In this document: positions 1 through 6,023 of the stretch, piece by piece
Numbering within the stretch: position 1 is the stretch's first letter
Layout: the number at the start of each line of letters is the position of its first letter
Origin: Oscillospiraceae bacterium
GTDB lineage: Bacteria > Bacillota_A > Clostridia > Oscillospirales > Ruminococcaceae
Length of the DNA stretch: 7,050 nt
Direction of reading: 5' to 3'
NCBI GenBank assembly: GCA_017848205.1
Contig: JAGDDO010000312.1
Span: 1 to 7,050 of the forward strand
Notes under the pieces: model-generated
Seen by the model: the letters and a program-made list of their open reading frames with translations, nothing else
Told to the model about the DNA's origin: nothing
Databases searched by the model: none
Program-made: the position numbers and the translations under genes

Positions 1-157
1 CTGCATTTTCAAAATATTCCGAACCGGTAATTTCCGCAGCTTCCTTTGCTGAAGCCACAGATGAACTGTAATATCCGGATAACTCCATTCCATTTTCCGC
101 AAAATATTTTCCAAGTGTGAAGCCGACCTTTCCGGCTCCAATAAATCCGATCTTCAA
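1..157 (-). CDS. Rossmann-like/DUF2520 protein, N-terminal part (runs off window)
   Basis: Only the first 52 codons are in the window; the frame is open to base 1. The start is taken as TTG at 157-155, because a good ribosome binding site (TGAGGTGA, complement of 163-170) lies 5 bases upstream and the next codon upstream, GTT, is not a start. The protein begins LKIGFIGAGKVG, a dinucleotide-binding beta-alpha-beta fold with the GxGxxG pattern at about residues 8-13. It continues through a helix (FTLGKYFAENG) into a second strand ending SGYYSSS. This matches the NAD(P)-binding half of the Rossmann-like/DUF2520 family, which resembles pyrroline-5-carboxylate and F420-dependent NADP reductases. 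A cytoplasmic oxidoreductase is likely, but the substrate is unknown. It has its own promoter in the gap after the apbE-like gene. The family is a recognition call from a short N-terminus; another dehydrogenase with the same fold is possible. Confidence 0.72.
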   Translation of the reverse strand, partial: MKIGFIGAGKVGFTLGKYFAENGMELSGYYSSSVASAKEAAEITGSEYFENA

Positions 158-197
158 AACTGTCACCTCATACTATTGAGTAATAACTGATATATTC

Positions 198-226
198 ATT
201 ATACACCAGTCATATCGTGATAACAA
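198..226 (-). promoter_or_regulatory. Sigma-A-type promoter for the DUF2520 gene
   Basis: On the minus strand the -35 box is TTGTTA (226-221) and the -10 box is a perfect TATAAT (203-198), separated by 17 bases. Transcription would start near 190, giving a leader of about 33 bases that contains the TGAGGTGA ribosome binding site. The DUF2520 gene can therefore be transcribed independently of the upstream apbE-like gene. Confidence 0.65.
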
Positions 227-276
227 TACTTCATTACCCGTAATTATTTCAAAGTGACAAAACTATAGACCGGAAT

Positions 277-1239
277 TCATCTGCACAGATGATATCTTCT
301 GCTGAGCAGCGGCAGACTCTTTTTGATCTTTATTCTGTCTGCAAGATTTTCAGTAATATAGACCTTGCGTTCATCAGTTATGAAAACAGCGTCTATATTT
401 CTGCTTTCAAGAAATTTAATGCTCTGCTCCGCTCCGTATACCATTGAAGCTGCAGCGAATGCATCGAGTTCTTCAGCACTGTCACCTATGAGAGTGGCTG
501 AAATAACGCCTGATTTTGAAGGGAGACCTGTACGTACATCAGCAATACGGTGAACCAAATGATCGTCGATAATCCGGGTATGATCGTAGTTTCGTGAGGA
601 TACCACTGCCTTTCCCTCCGGAAGATCGAGTGAAGCAAAGTAATGTCCTTCAGGGGCAAAAGGTTTCTGAATACCTATCTCCTGCGAGGTCCCCATGTTT
701 ATAAGGACGCCGCCGACATTTATTATTGCATCATGCATTCCGTAAGACTCAAGAAGTTTTCGTACCTCATCGGCAGCGTAGCCTTTGGCTACCGCTCCTG
801 TGTCGAGCCGCTGTCCCTTGTTTCTAAGCATCACCGTACGCTTTTCTTCATCAAGGATTATGTCGCGGTAATCCACAAGATTTTTAGCTTTTATAACCTC
901 ATCAAACTCCGGAAGAATACCGTCTTCCAGCGCCTTGTTCCAGAGCATGGTAAGCGGTCCGGCTGACAGATCGAAACGGCCGTCAGTAAGTTCAGAATAC
1001 TTTAATGACCTTTTAATAAGCCTGAAAGTTTCCGGTGAAACAGTCGTCGGACAAACTCCCGCGTTTTTATTTATAACACTTATTTCGCTGTCCGGTGAAG
1101 TCGCTGACAGCTTTGATTCGATTTTTTTCACTCGTTCCTTTGCTGCCGCAAGTGCCTCATCAGATTTTTCGGACACTGTAATGGTATTAACTGTTCCCAT
1201 CGAGAAAAATGTTTTCTGATTCTGCAAAGTACCTGTCAT
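277..1239 (-). CDS. apbE: ApbE-family FAD:protein FMN transferase
   Basis: This is a 320-residue protein of the ApbE family, whose members move FMN from FAD onto a Ser/Thr of target flavoproteins using Mg2+. Family motifs appear in order: MGT at residues 14-16; DGRFDLSAGPLTMLW at 86-100; the flavin/Mg-site segment LDTGAVAKGYAAD at 145-157; NVGG at 174-177; HRIADVRTG at 230-238; and the acidic metal-site region around D259. The length fits the catalytic domain alone. No signal peptide or lipobox is visible, so it probably acts in the cytoplasm, unlike the many exported ApbE lipoproteins. Two positions look atypical: GGV where GGN is common, and Ala at 263 where a Thr often follows the metal-site Asp. 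Activity may therefore be altered. The ATG at 1239 is supported by GGAAGG (complement of 1250-1255) 10 bases upstream. No obvious target flavoprotein is in the window. Confidence 0.88.
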   Translation of the reverse strand: MTGTLQNQKTFFSMGTVNTITVSEKSDEALAAAKERVKKIESKLSATSPDSEISVINKNAGVCPTTVSPETFRLIKRSLKYSELTDGRFDLSAGPLTMLWNKALEDGILPEFDEVIKAKNLVDYRDIILDEEKRTVMLRNKGQRLDTGAVAKGYAADEVRKLLESYGMHDAIINVGGVLINMGTSQEIGIQKPFAPEGHYFASLDLPEGKAVVSSRNYDHTRIIDDHLVHRIADVRTGLPSKSGVISATLIGDSAEELDAFAAASMVYGAEQSIKFLESRNIDAVFITDERKVYITENLADRIKIKKSLPLLSRRYHLCR

Positions 1240-1291
1240 AAATTCATCGCCTTCCGGTAATAAGTCATAGCTTTTCTCATTTCATGACAGT

Positions 1292-1297
1292 ATTATA
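1292..1297 (-). promoter_or_regulatory. Possible -10 box for the apbE-like gene
   Basis: A perfect TATAAT on the minus strand lies about 53 bases ahead of the ATG, which would give a leader of roughly 45 bases. No convincing -35 box is seen 16-18 bases upstream (ATAAAA at best), so the promoter may depend on an activator. The region just upstream (1303-1339) carries two similar AAAGTGT/AAATTT motifs. The gap 1240-1448 holds no gene that I can support. Confidence 0.38.
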
Positions 1298-1449
1298 TCG
1301 CAAAAGTGTGAAATTTTTATGGAGTTAAAGTGTAAATTTACTCATCAGGCATGAAAATCACATATTTCGGTATAAAAACCGAAAAGTCCGCAATATATGG
1401 TGATAAATTCGATTTTAAAAACTGTCATCCCTTATTCTGATGAAAATGC

Positions 1450-1487
1450 AAAAAAACGGACAGCTGTAATAGTAAACAACTGTCCGT
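1450..1487 (-). terminator. Rho-independent terminator of the epimerase-glycosyltransferase operon
   Basis: On the minus strand a perfect 8-bp stem, ACGGACAG (1487-1480) with CTGTCCGT (1463-1456), encloses a 16-base loop and runs straight into a T tract (1456-1450). It faces transcripts coming from the glycosyltransferase at 1624-2793, whose stop codon is about 140 bases upstream. The 114-bp repeat lies between that stop codon and this terminator. Confidence 0.8.
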
Positions 1488-1493
1488 AAATAA

Positions 1494-1607
1494 TAAGGAA
1501 ACACTGATTAAATCAGAAATCCGGCTTTGCCGGATTTCCGGAGGTGGGATTTGCGGGGCTTCGCACCGGACCCCACGCTGATTTATGAATAAATCAGCGT
1601 TTCCTTA
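1494..1607. repeat. 114-bp MITE-like structured element, copy 1
   Basis: The element starts TAAGGAAACACTGATT and ends with its inverted complement: a 16-bp terminal inverted repeat with one mismatch (21 bp with three). Inside are a hairpin (GAAATCCGGC 1516-1525, loop TTT, GCCGGATTTC 1529-1538), a GTGGG/CCCAC pair (1544-1548 with 1572-1576), and a perfect 12-bp right-end palindrome (1575-1586 with 1589-1600, loop GA). A second copy at 6127-6240 has the same length and orientation and matches at 102 of 114 positions. No reading frame or transposase is present, so any movement would have needed an enzyme from elsewhere. It sits 16 bases past the glycosyltransferase stop codon and before the operon terminator, so it would be transcribed. 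A short flanking match, AATA (1489-1492 and 1607-1610), is too weak to call a target duplication. Confidence 0.85.
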
Positions 1608-1623
1608 ATATGATGATCTGTGA

Positions 1624-2793
1624 TCAGGCAAAAATTTCAGCGAATATTTCAGGTCTCTTGTTTCTTGCCTCAGCAAGTGACTCAACGATAGCTGCCATAT
1701 TCTTTTTGAATGTTTCTCTGTTAGCGTAAGCATCCTCAACTGCCTTCTTTATTATATCAGAAGTAATGCTGATCTCATTCTTGTTAAGTTCGATTCCGGC
1801 ATTAAGATTCTGTGCAACCTTGGCAACGTCGAACTGGTCAACTGACTGAGGAACCATTACAAGCGGTACTCCTGCTGTCATAGCTTCTGTTGTTGAGTTG
1901 TATCCTGCATGAGTGATGAACACATCAACATCAGGTAAAAGCTGTGTCTGAGGTACATAATTAAGAATTGTAAAGTTCTCAGGAATATCCCTGAATGTTT
2001 CTGCAATATTTACAGTTCTGCCTACAGACATGAGAACCTGATATTCATCAGAATTTCTGAAAGCTTCAATACAGTTAAAGTAGAACTCGACGTCCTTACC
2101 GAAAATTGTTCCCAATGAAACGTAAAGAAGTTTCTTGTCTGCATCCTTCTTAAAGCTGAAATTCGGATCAAACTGTCTGTTTTCAATATTAGTACCGATA
2201 AAGTAACATGTATCATCAACATCTTCTGCTCTTAAGTGGAAATATCTTGAGCAAGGAATAAGCTTTTTGAATGGGGAAGGACAGTAAATATGTCCGACAA
2301 AATCCACAAGATTGATGTTGTACTTTCTGTTTGTAGGAATAAGACCAAACGCTCTTCTCGGATCATTCTGATCTACATCAGTGAGGGCATAAGAAACATA
2401 GAGGCTGATGAGCTTTTCAGGATCAAGCTTCATTACCTTGTTCATTTCATCGAGTTCAAAGAAGAGATCGAAAATATAGTAATCATACTGTGTCTTCTCT
2501 TCAAGTATCAGTGACATTACCATGTCAGTAGCCTTTCCGACACGGCATGCATTAAGAGCGAACGGAGGTGCATTCGGAGGAATGGCAGCTTTCATCTCGC
2601 TTACATCATCTGAATATACTACTTTCTTAATGTTTTCAACTTCTAATCTAGGAGCAAATTCTTCATTTACATAGCATGTAACATCGTAGCCCAAAGACAC
2701 TAATTCTCTGATAACTTCTACGCTTGTTGTGAAATGTCCGTGTAAAATTCCGCATACAACCAGAATCTTTTTTCCTTTTGCTGTTTCGTTCAT
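1624..2793 (-). CDS. MGT-type glycosyltransferase (GT1 fold), operon copy
   Basis: This is a 389-residue cytoplasmic GT-B enzyme of the UDP-glycosyl/macrolide glycosyltransferase (MGT) type, which transfers sugar from a nucleotide donor to a small-molecule or lipid hydroxyl. The N-terminal acceptor domain opens with KILVVCGILHGHF; His20 aligns with the catalytic His of the family GHVNP motif, and Asp109 (IFDLFF) is the likely partner Asp. The C-terminal donor domain shows SLGT at 226-229, YVPQTQLLP at 279-287, the nucleotide-binding THAGYNSTTEA at 294-304, and DQ at 319-320. The length is normal for the family and there is no signal or membrane segment. The start has GGAGG (complement of 2801-2805) 7 bases upstream. 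It lies 19 bases after the epimerase gene, so the two are surely co-transcribed. It is about 55-60% identical by eye to the protein at 4757-5941. Donor and acceptor cannot be told from sequence. Confidence 0.9.
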   Translation of the reverse strand: MNETAKGKKILVVCGILHGHFTTSVEVIRELVSLGYDVTCYVNEEFAPRLEVENIKKVVYSDDVSEMKAAIPPNAPPFALNACRVGKATDMVMSLILEEKTQYDYYIFDLFFELDEMNKVMKLDPEKLISLYVSYALTDVDQNDPRRAFGLIPTNRKYNINLVDFVGHIYCPSPFKKLIPCSRYFHLRAEDVDDTCYFIGTNIENRQFDPNFSFKKDADKKLLYVSLGTIFGKDVEFYFNCIEAFRNSDEYQVLMSVGRTVNIAETFRDIPENFTILNYVPQTQLLPDVDVFITHAGYNSTTEAMTAGVPLVMVPQSVDQFDVAKVAQNLNAGIELNKNEISITSDIIKKAVEDAYANRETFKKNMAAIVESLAEARNKRPEIFAEIFA

Positions 2794-2812
2794 TTTTGTT
2801 CCTCCGCGAATA

Positions 2813-3793
2813 TTATTTGTTTAATGCTTCTCTGTACCACTTTACTGTTTCTGCTAAACCTGCATCAAGTGAATATTCTGCCTTCCAGCCAAGTCTTTCA
2901 AATGCCTTTGACGGGTCGAGCTGCTGTGCAAGAATTTCAGAAACTTCGCTTTCCTGAACGTTTGAAGGAATGTTTTCAAGACCCATAACAGTCTTGATCT
3001 TGTTTACGACAGTTTCAACATCAGTAGCTATGCCTGTACCGAAGTTGAATGCGTTTCCTACTACGTCTTCCTTTTCTATGTTGTATAACATATACATGTA
3101 CGCATTTACGATATCCTTGATGTAGAGGAAGTCTCTCTTGAACACGCCGTTCTTAGGACGTCTGATAAGCGGTGATTCACCGAGTTCAAGTCTCTGGATA
3201 GTACCAGGAATAAGACGGTTGAAGTTATTGTCTCCAGGTCCGTATATGTTGCCGAATCTGCCGACTACTACCGGGAGACCGTAGCTGTGGTAGAAACTTC
3301 TTGCAAGAAGATCCTGACAGACCTTTGAAACGTCATAAGGATTGCTTCCCTGAAGCGGAAGTGTTTCCTTGTAAGGAAGTATGTCGCTGTCGCCGTAAAC
3401 CTTATCGCTTGAAGCAACAAGAACGCTGTTTACTGTATCCATGTGAAGTCTTGCTGCATCAAGAATATTGTATGTACCTACAATATTTACTTCAAAAGTA
3501 ACCTTTGGCATTTTGTATGCAAGATCCTGAAGAGCAACAGCTGCAAGGTGGAAAATAGTTTCTATTTTCTGTTCAACAATTATCTGTTCTATAAGCTTTC
3601 CGTTGCTTATATCGCCGTAGTAAACGTTGACCTGCTTGTCAAGTCCGCAAAGGCTGAAATAACTGCTGCTGTCACATCTTTCAATAAGAACTGTGACAAC
3701 TGCACCCTGCTCGATAAGATGCTTTGTAATATGTGCTCCGACGAAGCCAGTAGCACCGGTAACAAATACACGCTTATTCTTCATTTCTTTCAT
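2813..3793 (-). CDS. NAD-dependent sugar-nucleotide epimerase/dehydratase
   Basis: This is a 326-residue extended short-chain dehydrogenase (SDR). The NAD site TGATGFVGAH is at residues 12-21, GD at 60-61 and FHLAA at 81-85. The catalytic Tyr and Lys are Y153 and K157 (PYDVSK), and RFGNIYGPGD at 179-188 is the substrate-side motif. At 128-131 the sequence is SSDK, with Lys where dTDP-glucose 4,6-dehydratases have Glu (TDE). A Lys here is typical of CDP-glucose 4,6-dehydratase-like enzymes, so a 4,6-dehydratase-like reaction is favoured over simple 4-epimerisation, without certainty about the nucleotide. The start at 3793 is chosen because GAGGAG (complement of 3803-3808) is 9 bases away; an inner ATG at 3784 is less well placed. 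It is the first gene of a two-gene operon and probably makes the sugar donor, or a precursor of it, for the glycosyltransferase that follows. Confidence 0.87.
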   Translation of the reverse strand: MKEMKNKRVFVTGATGFVGAHITKHLIEQGAVVTVLIERCDSSSYFSLCGLDKQVNVYYGDISNGKLIEQIIVEQKIETIFHLAAVALQDLAYKMPKVTFEVNIVGTYNILDAARLHMDTVNSVLVASSDKVYGDSDILPYKETLPLQGSNPYDVSKVCQDLLARSFYHSYGLPVVVGRFGNIYGPGDNNFNRLIPGTIQRLELGESPLIRRPKNGVFKRDFLYIKDIVNAYMYMLYNIEKEDVVGNAFNFGTGIATDVETVVNKIKTVMGLENIPSNVQESEVSEILAQQLDPSKAFERLGWKAEYSLDAGLAETVKWYREALNK

Positions 3794-4108
3794 TATCTTT
3801 TTCTCCTCTACAATCGTTATATATGTATTTATTCATGAAAATAGTGTATTTCAACATTTGAAATACACGTTCTACAAAATAAATCTGAAATATTTATCCC
3901 CTCAAGAATCAAACAAATATCATATATAGTATTAAAAGTCTGCAAAAACTAACTATAAACAAACAGTCAGCTGATAATGAACCGCAGTATTAATATTTAG
4001 GTACTTTATTTACCGGCTGCATCTTTTCTATACAGTACAAATAACTGATGTATTAACAATAAGTGAATTTTCACAAATACTCTATGAAATAACTATGCTA
4101 TTAAACCA
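3794..4108 (-). other. Predicted long 5' leader (about 315 bases) of the epimerase operon
   Basis: The distance from the predicted start site near 4108 to the ATG at 3793 gives an unusually long untranslated leader. It is very AT-rich and contains a short palindrome (GTGAA/TTCAC, 4063-4074), a GC-richer patch near 3978-4020 and the 11-bp hairpin at 3844-3868. No known riboswitch class was recognised and no convincing small gene with a ribosome binding site was found. Confidence 0.5.
3844..3868 (-). promoter_or_regulatory. Perfect 11-bp inverted repeat in the operon leader
   Basis: GTGTATTTCAA (3844-3854) and TTGAAATACAC (3858-3868) are perfect complements around a 3-base spacer. The repeat lies 50-75 bases ahead of the epimerase ATG, inside the leader predicted from the promoter at 4115-4143. 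As RNA it forms a hairpin followed on the minus strand by TATTTTC, a weak U-rich tract, so it could be an attenuator, an RNA processing site or a protein-binding palindrome. A second promoter overlapping it (TTGAAA plus 17 bases) has only a poor -10 box. Confidence 0.6.
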
Positions 4109-4114
4109 AAATGG

Positions 4115-4143
4115 ATTATATCATAATATATATACTTTGTCAA
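4115..4143 (-). promoter_or_regulatory. Consensus sigma-A promoter of the epimerase-glycosyltransferase operon
   Basis: On the minus strand a perfect -35 box TTGACA (4143-4138) and a perfect -10 box TATAAT (4120-4115) are separated by exactly 17 bases. This is the best promoter in the window. It points at the epimerase gene, whose ATG is about 315 bases downstream of the predicted start site, with no better promoter in between. Confidence 0.82.
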
Positions 4144-4317
4144 GCGGAGCGAAATGTTCAGAACAGATGATAAAGCCCGAAAAACCCGTGTTTTCGTACT
4201 TTAAGTTAATATAAGAGATATGGCCGGACCGAATTTTGTAGATTACTATAGATTTTTCCTTTCACGAACATTATTTCTATCATATTTTTATATTATTGCA
4301 TTTTTTATACAGACAGC

Positions 4318-4355
4318 AAAAATCAGACGCATTAACACGTCTGCCTGATTTTTTT
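4318..4355. terminator. Orphan terminator-like hairpin in the intergenic region
   Basis: CAGACG (4324-4329) pairs with CGTCTG (4338-4343) around an 8-base loop. An alternative 9-bp pairing joins AAAAATCAG (4318-4326) to CTGATTTTT (4345-4353). On the plus strand it is followed by seven T; on the minus strand the stem is followed by ATTTTT. No gene ends next to it on either strand, so it may end a small RNA or be left over from a lost gene. It lies 13 bases from the histidine kinase fragment at 4369-4410. Confidence 0.5.
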
Positions 4356-4368
4356 CTGCAAAGTTTAA

Positions 4369-4410
4369 TGACGGTCAGCATTAATCGATATATCCGGTAT
4401 TTCAGTTTCA
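4369..4410 (-). pseudogene. 42-bp fragment copied from the histidine kinase gene
   Basis: These 42 bases match 6557-6598, inside the histidine kinase gene, at 41 of 42 positions and in the same orientation. Read on the minus strand in the kinase frame, the piece gives ETEIPDISINADRH, the stretch just before the N box of the ATPase domain. It is followed at once by a TAA stop (4368-4366). The one difference (4383 against 6571) changes an Ile codon from ATA to ATT and is silent. Upstream in the same frame (beyond 4430) a stop appears within about eight codons, so nothing can be expressed as a kinase. A weak extension may exist (4422-4434 resembles 6600-6611 after an extra dozen bases). Confidence 0.75.
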
Positions 4411-4579
4411 GAAAGTAGTGTAAAACGATATCACTTTATATATCAGATATGCAACCTATAGCCACCGAAAAAAGTAAAATTATTTACTATTATACATTAA
4501 AAATATAACAGTTTTTCATAACTAAATAGGAAAATCATGTTTACAATCTCCAAACTTCACTTCGGAAAGCATATAGGTA

Positions 4580-4609
4580 TTGATTTTTAGCCAAGAATTA
4601 TTATATAAT
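4580..4609 (+). promoter_or_regulatory. Possible upstream promoter of the plus-strand glycosyltransferase
   Basis: TTGATT (4580-4585) and TATAAT (4604-4609) are separated by 18 bases. It would add about 50 bases to the leader compared with the promoter at 4634-4662. The surrounding DNA is so AT-rich that a chance match is plausible. Confidence 0.33.
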
Positions 4610-4633
4610 TTATAAGCTGACCATTTATTTTTA

Positions 4634-4662
4634 TTGGTTATTATATAAGAATTCCATATAAT
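4634..4662 (+). promoter_or_regulatory. Likely promoter of the plus-strand glycosyltransferase
   Basis: TTGGTT (4634-4639) and a perfect TATAAT (4657-4662) are spaced by 17 bases. Transcription would begin near 4669 and leave a leader of about 88 bases before the ATG at 4757. This leader holds a small hairpin next to the ribosome binding site. Confidence 0.58.
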
Positions 4663-4710
4663 AATATTTTTGAATTTGGTTTTTAAAAGCAAAAGTGTAA
4701 ATGAAAGGAA

Positions 4711-4745
4711 CTTGATGTTTGAAATCAAGATATGATCAAGGAGGA
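4711..4745 (+). promoter_or_regulatory. Leader hairpin with two alternative partners, one at the ribosome binding site
   Basis: CTTGAT (4711-4716) can pair with ATCAAG at 4724-4729 or with an identical ATCAAG at 4735-4740, whose last bases belong to the ribosome binding site AAGGAGGA (4738-4745). The first pairing leaves the site open and the second partly covers it. The stems are only 6 bp, so this is a suggestion of translational control and nothing stronger. Confidence 0.3.
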
Positions 4746-4756
4746 CTCAGTAACAA

Positions 4757-5941
4757 ATGGGTAATGCAGCTCAGGAAACAAAGAAGAAAAAGATATTGGT
4801 CGTTAATGGTATTTTGCACGGCCATTTTACATGCAGCGTCGAGATCGTAAGAGAATTAGCAGAATTAGGTCATGACGTGACATGCTATGTGCTTGATGAA
4901 TTTGCTGCAAGACTGGATGATGTTCCGGTAAAAAAAGTTGTGTATTCAGCAGATGTAAGCGAAATAAGAAAAAAATTACCGCCTGTCGCACCTCCGTTTG
5001 CTATCAACTCATTCCTTTTCGGTAAGGCGATCGATGTTCTTCTCACAATGTTACCAGAAGACAAAAACGACTATGATTACTATGTTTTTGACTCTTTCTT
5101 TGATATTGAAGAAATGAATAAGGTGTTAAATATCGATCCTGCAAAGTTTGTAAAGATCTGTTCTTCTTTCATTTTAACAGATGAAAATCCGAATGACATT
5201 ATCGACGGCAGAATCAGAGGATTACAGGAAACAAACCAGAAGTACAACATCAATTTACATGACTTTGTTGGTCTTCACGTTACACCAAATAAATTCAAGA
5301 AACTTATCCTCACTTCAAAGTATTTCCACATCAGAGCTGAAGATACTGATGAAACAGCTTATTTCATCGGGCCGAACATCGAAAAAAGAGTATTCGACGA
5401 AAACTTTGATTTCAAAAAAGATCCGAACAAAAAATTACTTTACATCTCACTCGGAACTGTATTCGGAAGGGATGTTGAATTCTATCACCGCTGTATAGAT
5501 GCTTTCAGAGATTCCGAAGAATATCAGGTAATTATGTCTGTCGGAAAATTTGTTGACATAAAGCAGAATTTCAGTGATATTCCTTCAAACTTCACTATCT
5601 ATAATTATGTACCGCAGACACAGCTTTTACCGGATGTAGATGTCTTTATTTCTCACGCAGGATTCAACTCTACAACGGAAAGCTTTGCAAACGGTGTTCC
5701 GCTTGTTTTAGTTCCTCAGAAATATGATCAGCTCGACATTTCAAGAACAGTTCAGAAATTAAATGTCGGAGTATTCTTAAACAAGTATGAGATCGACATT
5801 ACTCCTGATGTATTAAGAAAAGCGGTAAAGGAAGCTTACGATAACAAGGAAACCTTTAAAGCCGGCATCAAAAAGATCAATGATTCCTTTAGTGAAGCAA
5901 GAAACAACAGAACAGCGATCTACGCAAAAGTATTTGAATGA
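4757..5941 (+). CDS. MGT-type glycosyltransferase (GT1 fold), divergent paralogue
   Basis: This is a 394-residue soluble GT-B glycosyltransferase of the same MGT/UGT type as the protein at 1624-2793. The motifs are conserved: GILHGHF with His23 in the catalytic position, IFD-like YVFDSFF with Asp112 as likely partner, SLGT at 231-234, YVPQTQLLPDVDVFISHAGFNST at 284-306 in the donor-binding region (His300, Asn304) and DQ at 324-325. The start is ATG at 4757, with AAGGAGGA ending 11 bases upstream. The paralogues agree best in the donor-binding half and differ most at about residues 82-105 and 130-160 of the acceptor domain. This fits a shared sugar donor with different acceptors, which is an inference. 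It is transcribed alone, away from the epimerase operon, and ends at a strong terminator. It could still use the sugar made by that epimerase. Confidence 0.9.
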   Translation: MGNAAQETKKKKILVVNGILHGHFTCSVEIVRELAELGHDVTCYVLDEFAARLDDVPVKKVVYSADVSEIRKKLPPVAPPFAINSFLFGKAIDVLLTMLPEDKNDYDYYVFDSFFDIEEMNKVLNIDPAKFVKICSSFILTDENPNDIIDGRIRGLQETNQKYNINLHDFVGLHVTPNKFKKLILTSKYFHIRAEDTDETAYFIGPNIEKRVFDENFDFKKDPNKKLLYISLGTVFGRDVEFYHRCIDAFRDSEEYQVIMSVGKFVDIKQNFSDIPSNFTIYNYVPQTQLLPDVDVFISHAGFNSTTESFANGVPLVLVPQKYDQLDISRTVQKLNVGVFLNKYEIDITPDVLRKAVKEAYDNKETFKAGIKKINDSFSEARNNRTAIYAKVFE

Positions 5942-6023
5942 TCTCTGCCTGTAAAATATAAACTCTGTATCTGCAAGCCAGTACAACAGCAAAAATAAAT
6001 AATAATCGGATCACACGATCACT

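Larger units (their letters stand above)
4318..4482 (-). ncRNA. Possible small transcript carrying the kinase fragment (speculative)
   Basis: A perfect TATAAT on the minus strand (4494-4489) with a poor -35 region could start a transcript near 4482 that ends at the hairpin 4355-4318, about 165 bases in all. It would carry the 42-base kinase fragment in the sense orientation. There is no other support: no conservation data, and the promoter has only one good box. Confidence 0.2.

Noticed and set aside
277..292. Palindrome TCATCTG-CA-CAGATGA over the apbE stop codon as a terminator
   Set aside because: It has a 2-base loop and no T tract on the minus strand, so it is not supported as a terminator.
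365..1219. Several plus-strand open frames opposite the apbE-like gene
   Set aside because: The minus-strand protein has the ordered ApbE motifs; the plus-strand frames have no ribosome binding sites and no recognisable content.
1494..1607. Element copy 1 considered as a transcription terminator
   Set aside because: Its hairpins are not followed by a T tract on either strand, and a proper terminator lies just beyond at 1450-1487.
3443..3929. Plus-strand open frames opposite the epimerase gene and running into the intergenic region
   Set aside because: They are antisense to a clear gene and show no ribosome binding site or domain; the composition reflects the gene on the other strand.
4522..4728. 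68-codon minus-strand open frame in the glycosyltransferase leader region
   Set aside because: It needs a TTG start with no ribosome binding site, overlaps the likely promoter and leader of the plus-strand gene, and shows no recognisable domain. Its length is only mildly unusual for DNA this AT-rich. A decayed gene end cannot be excluded.
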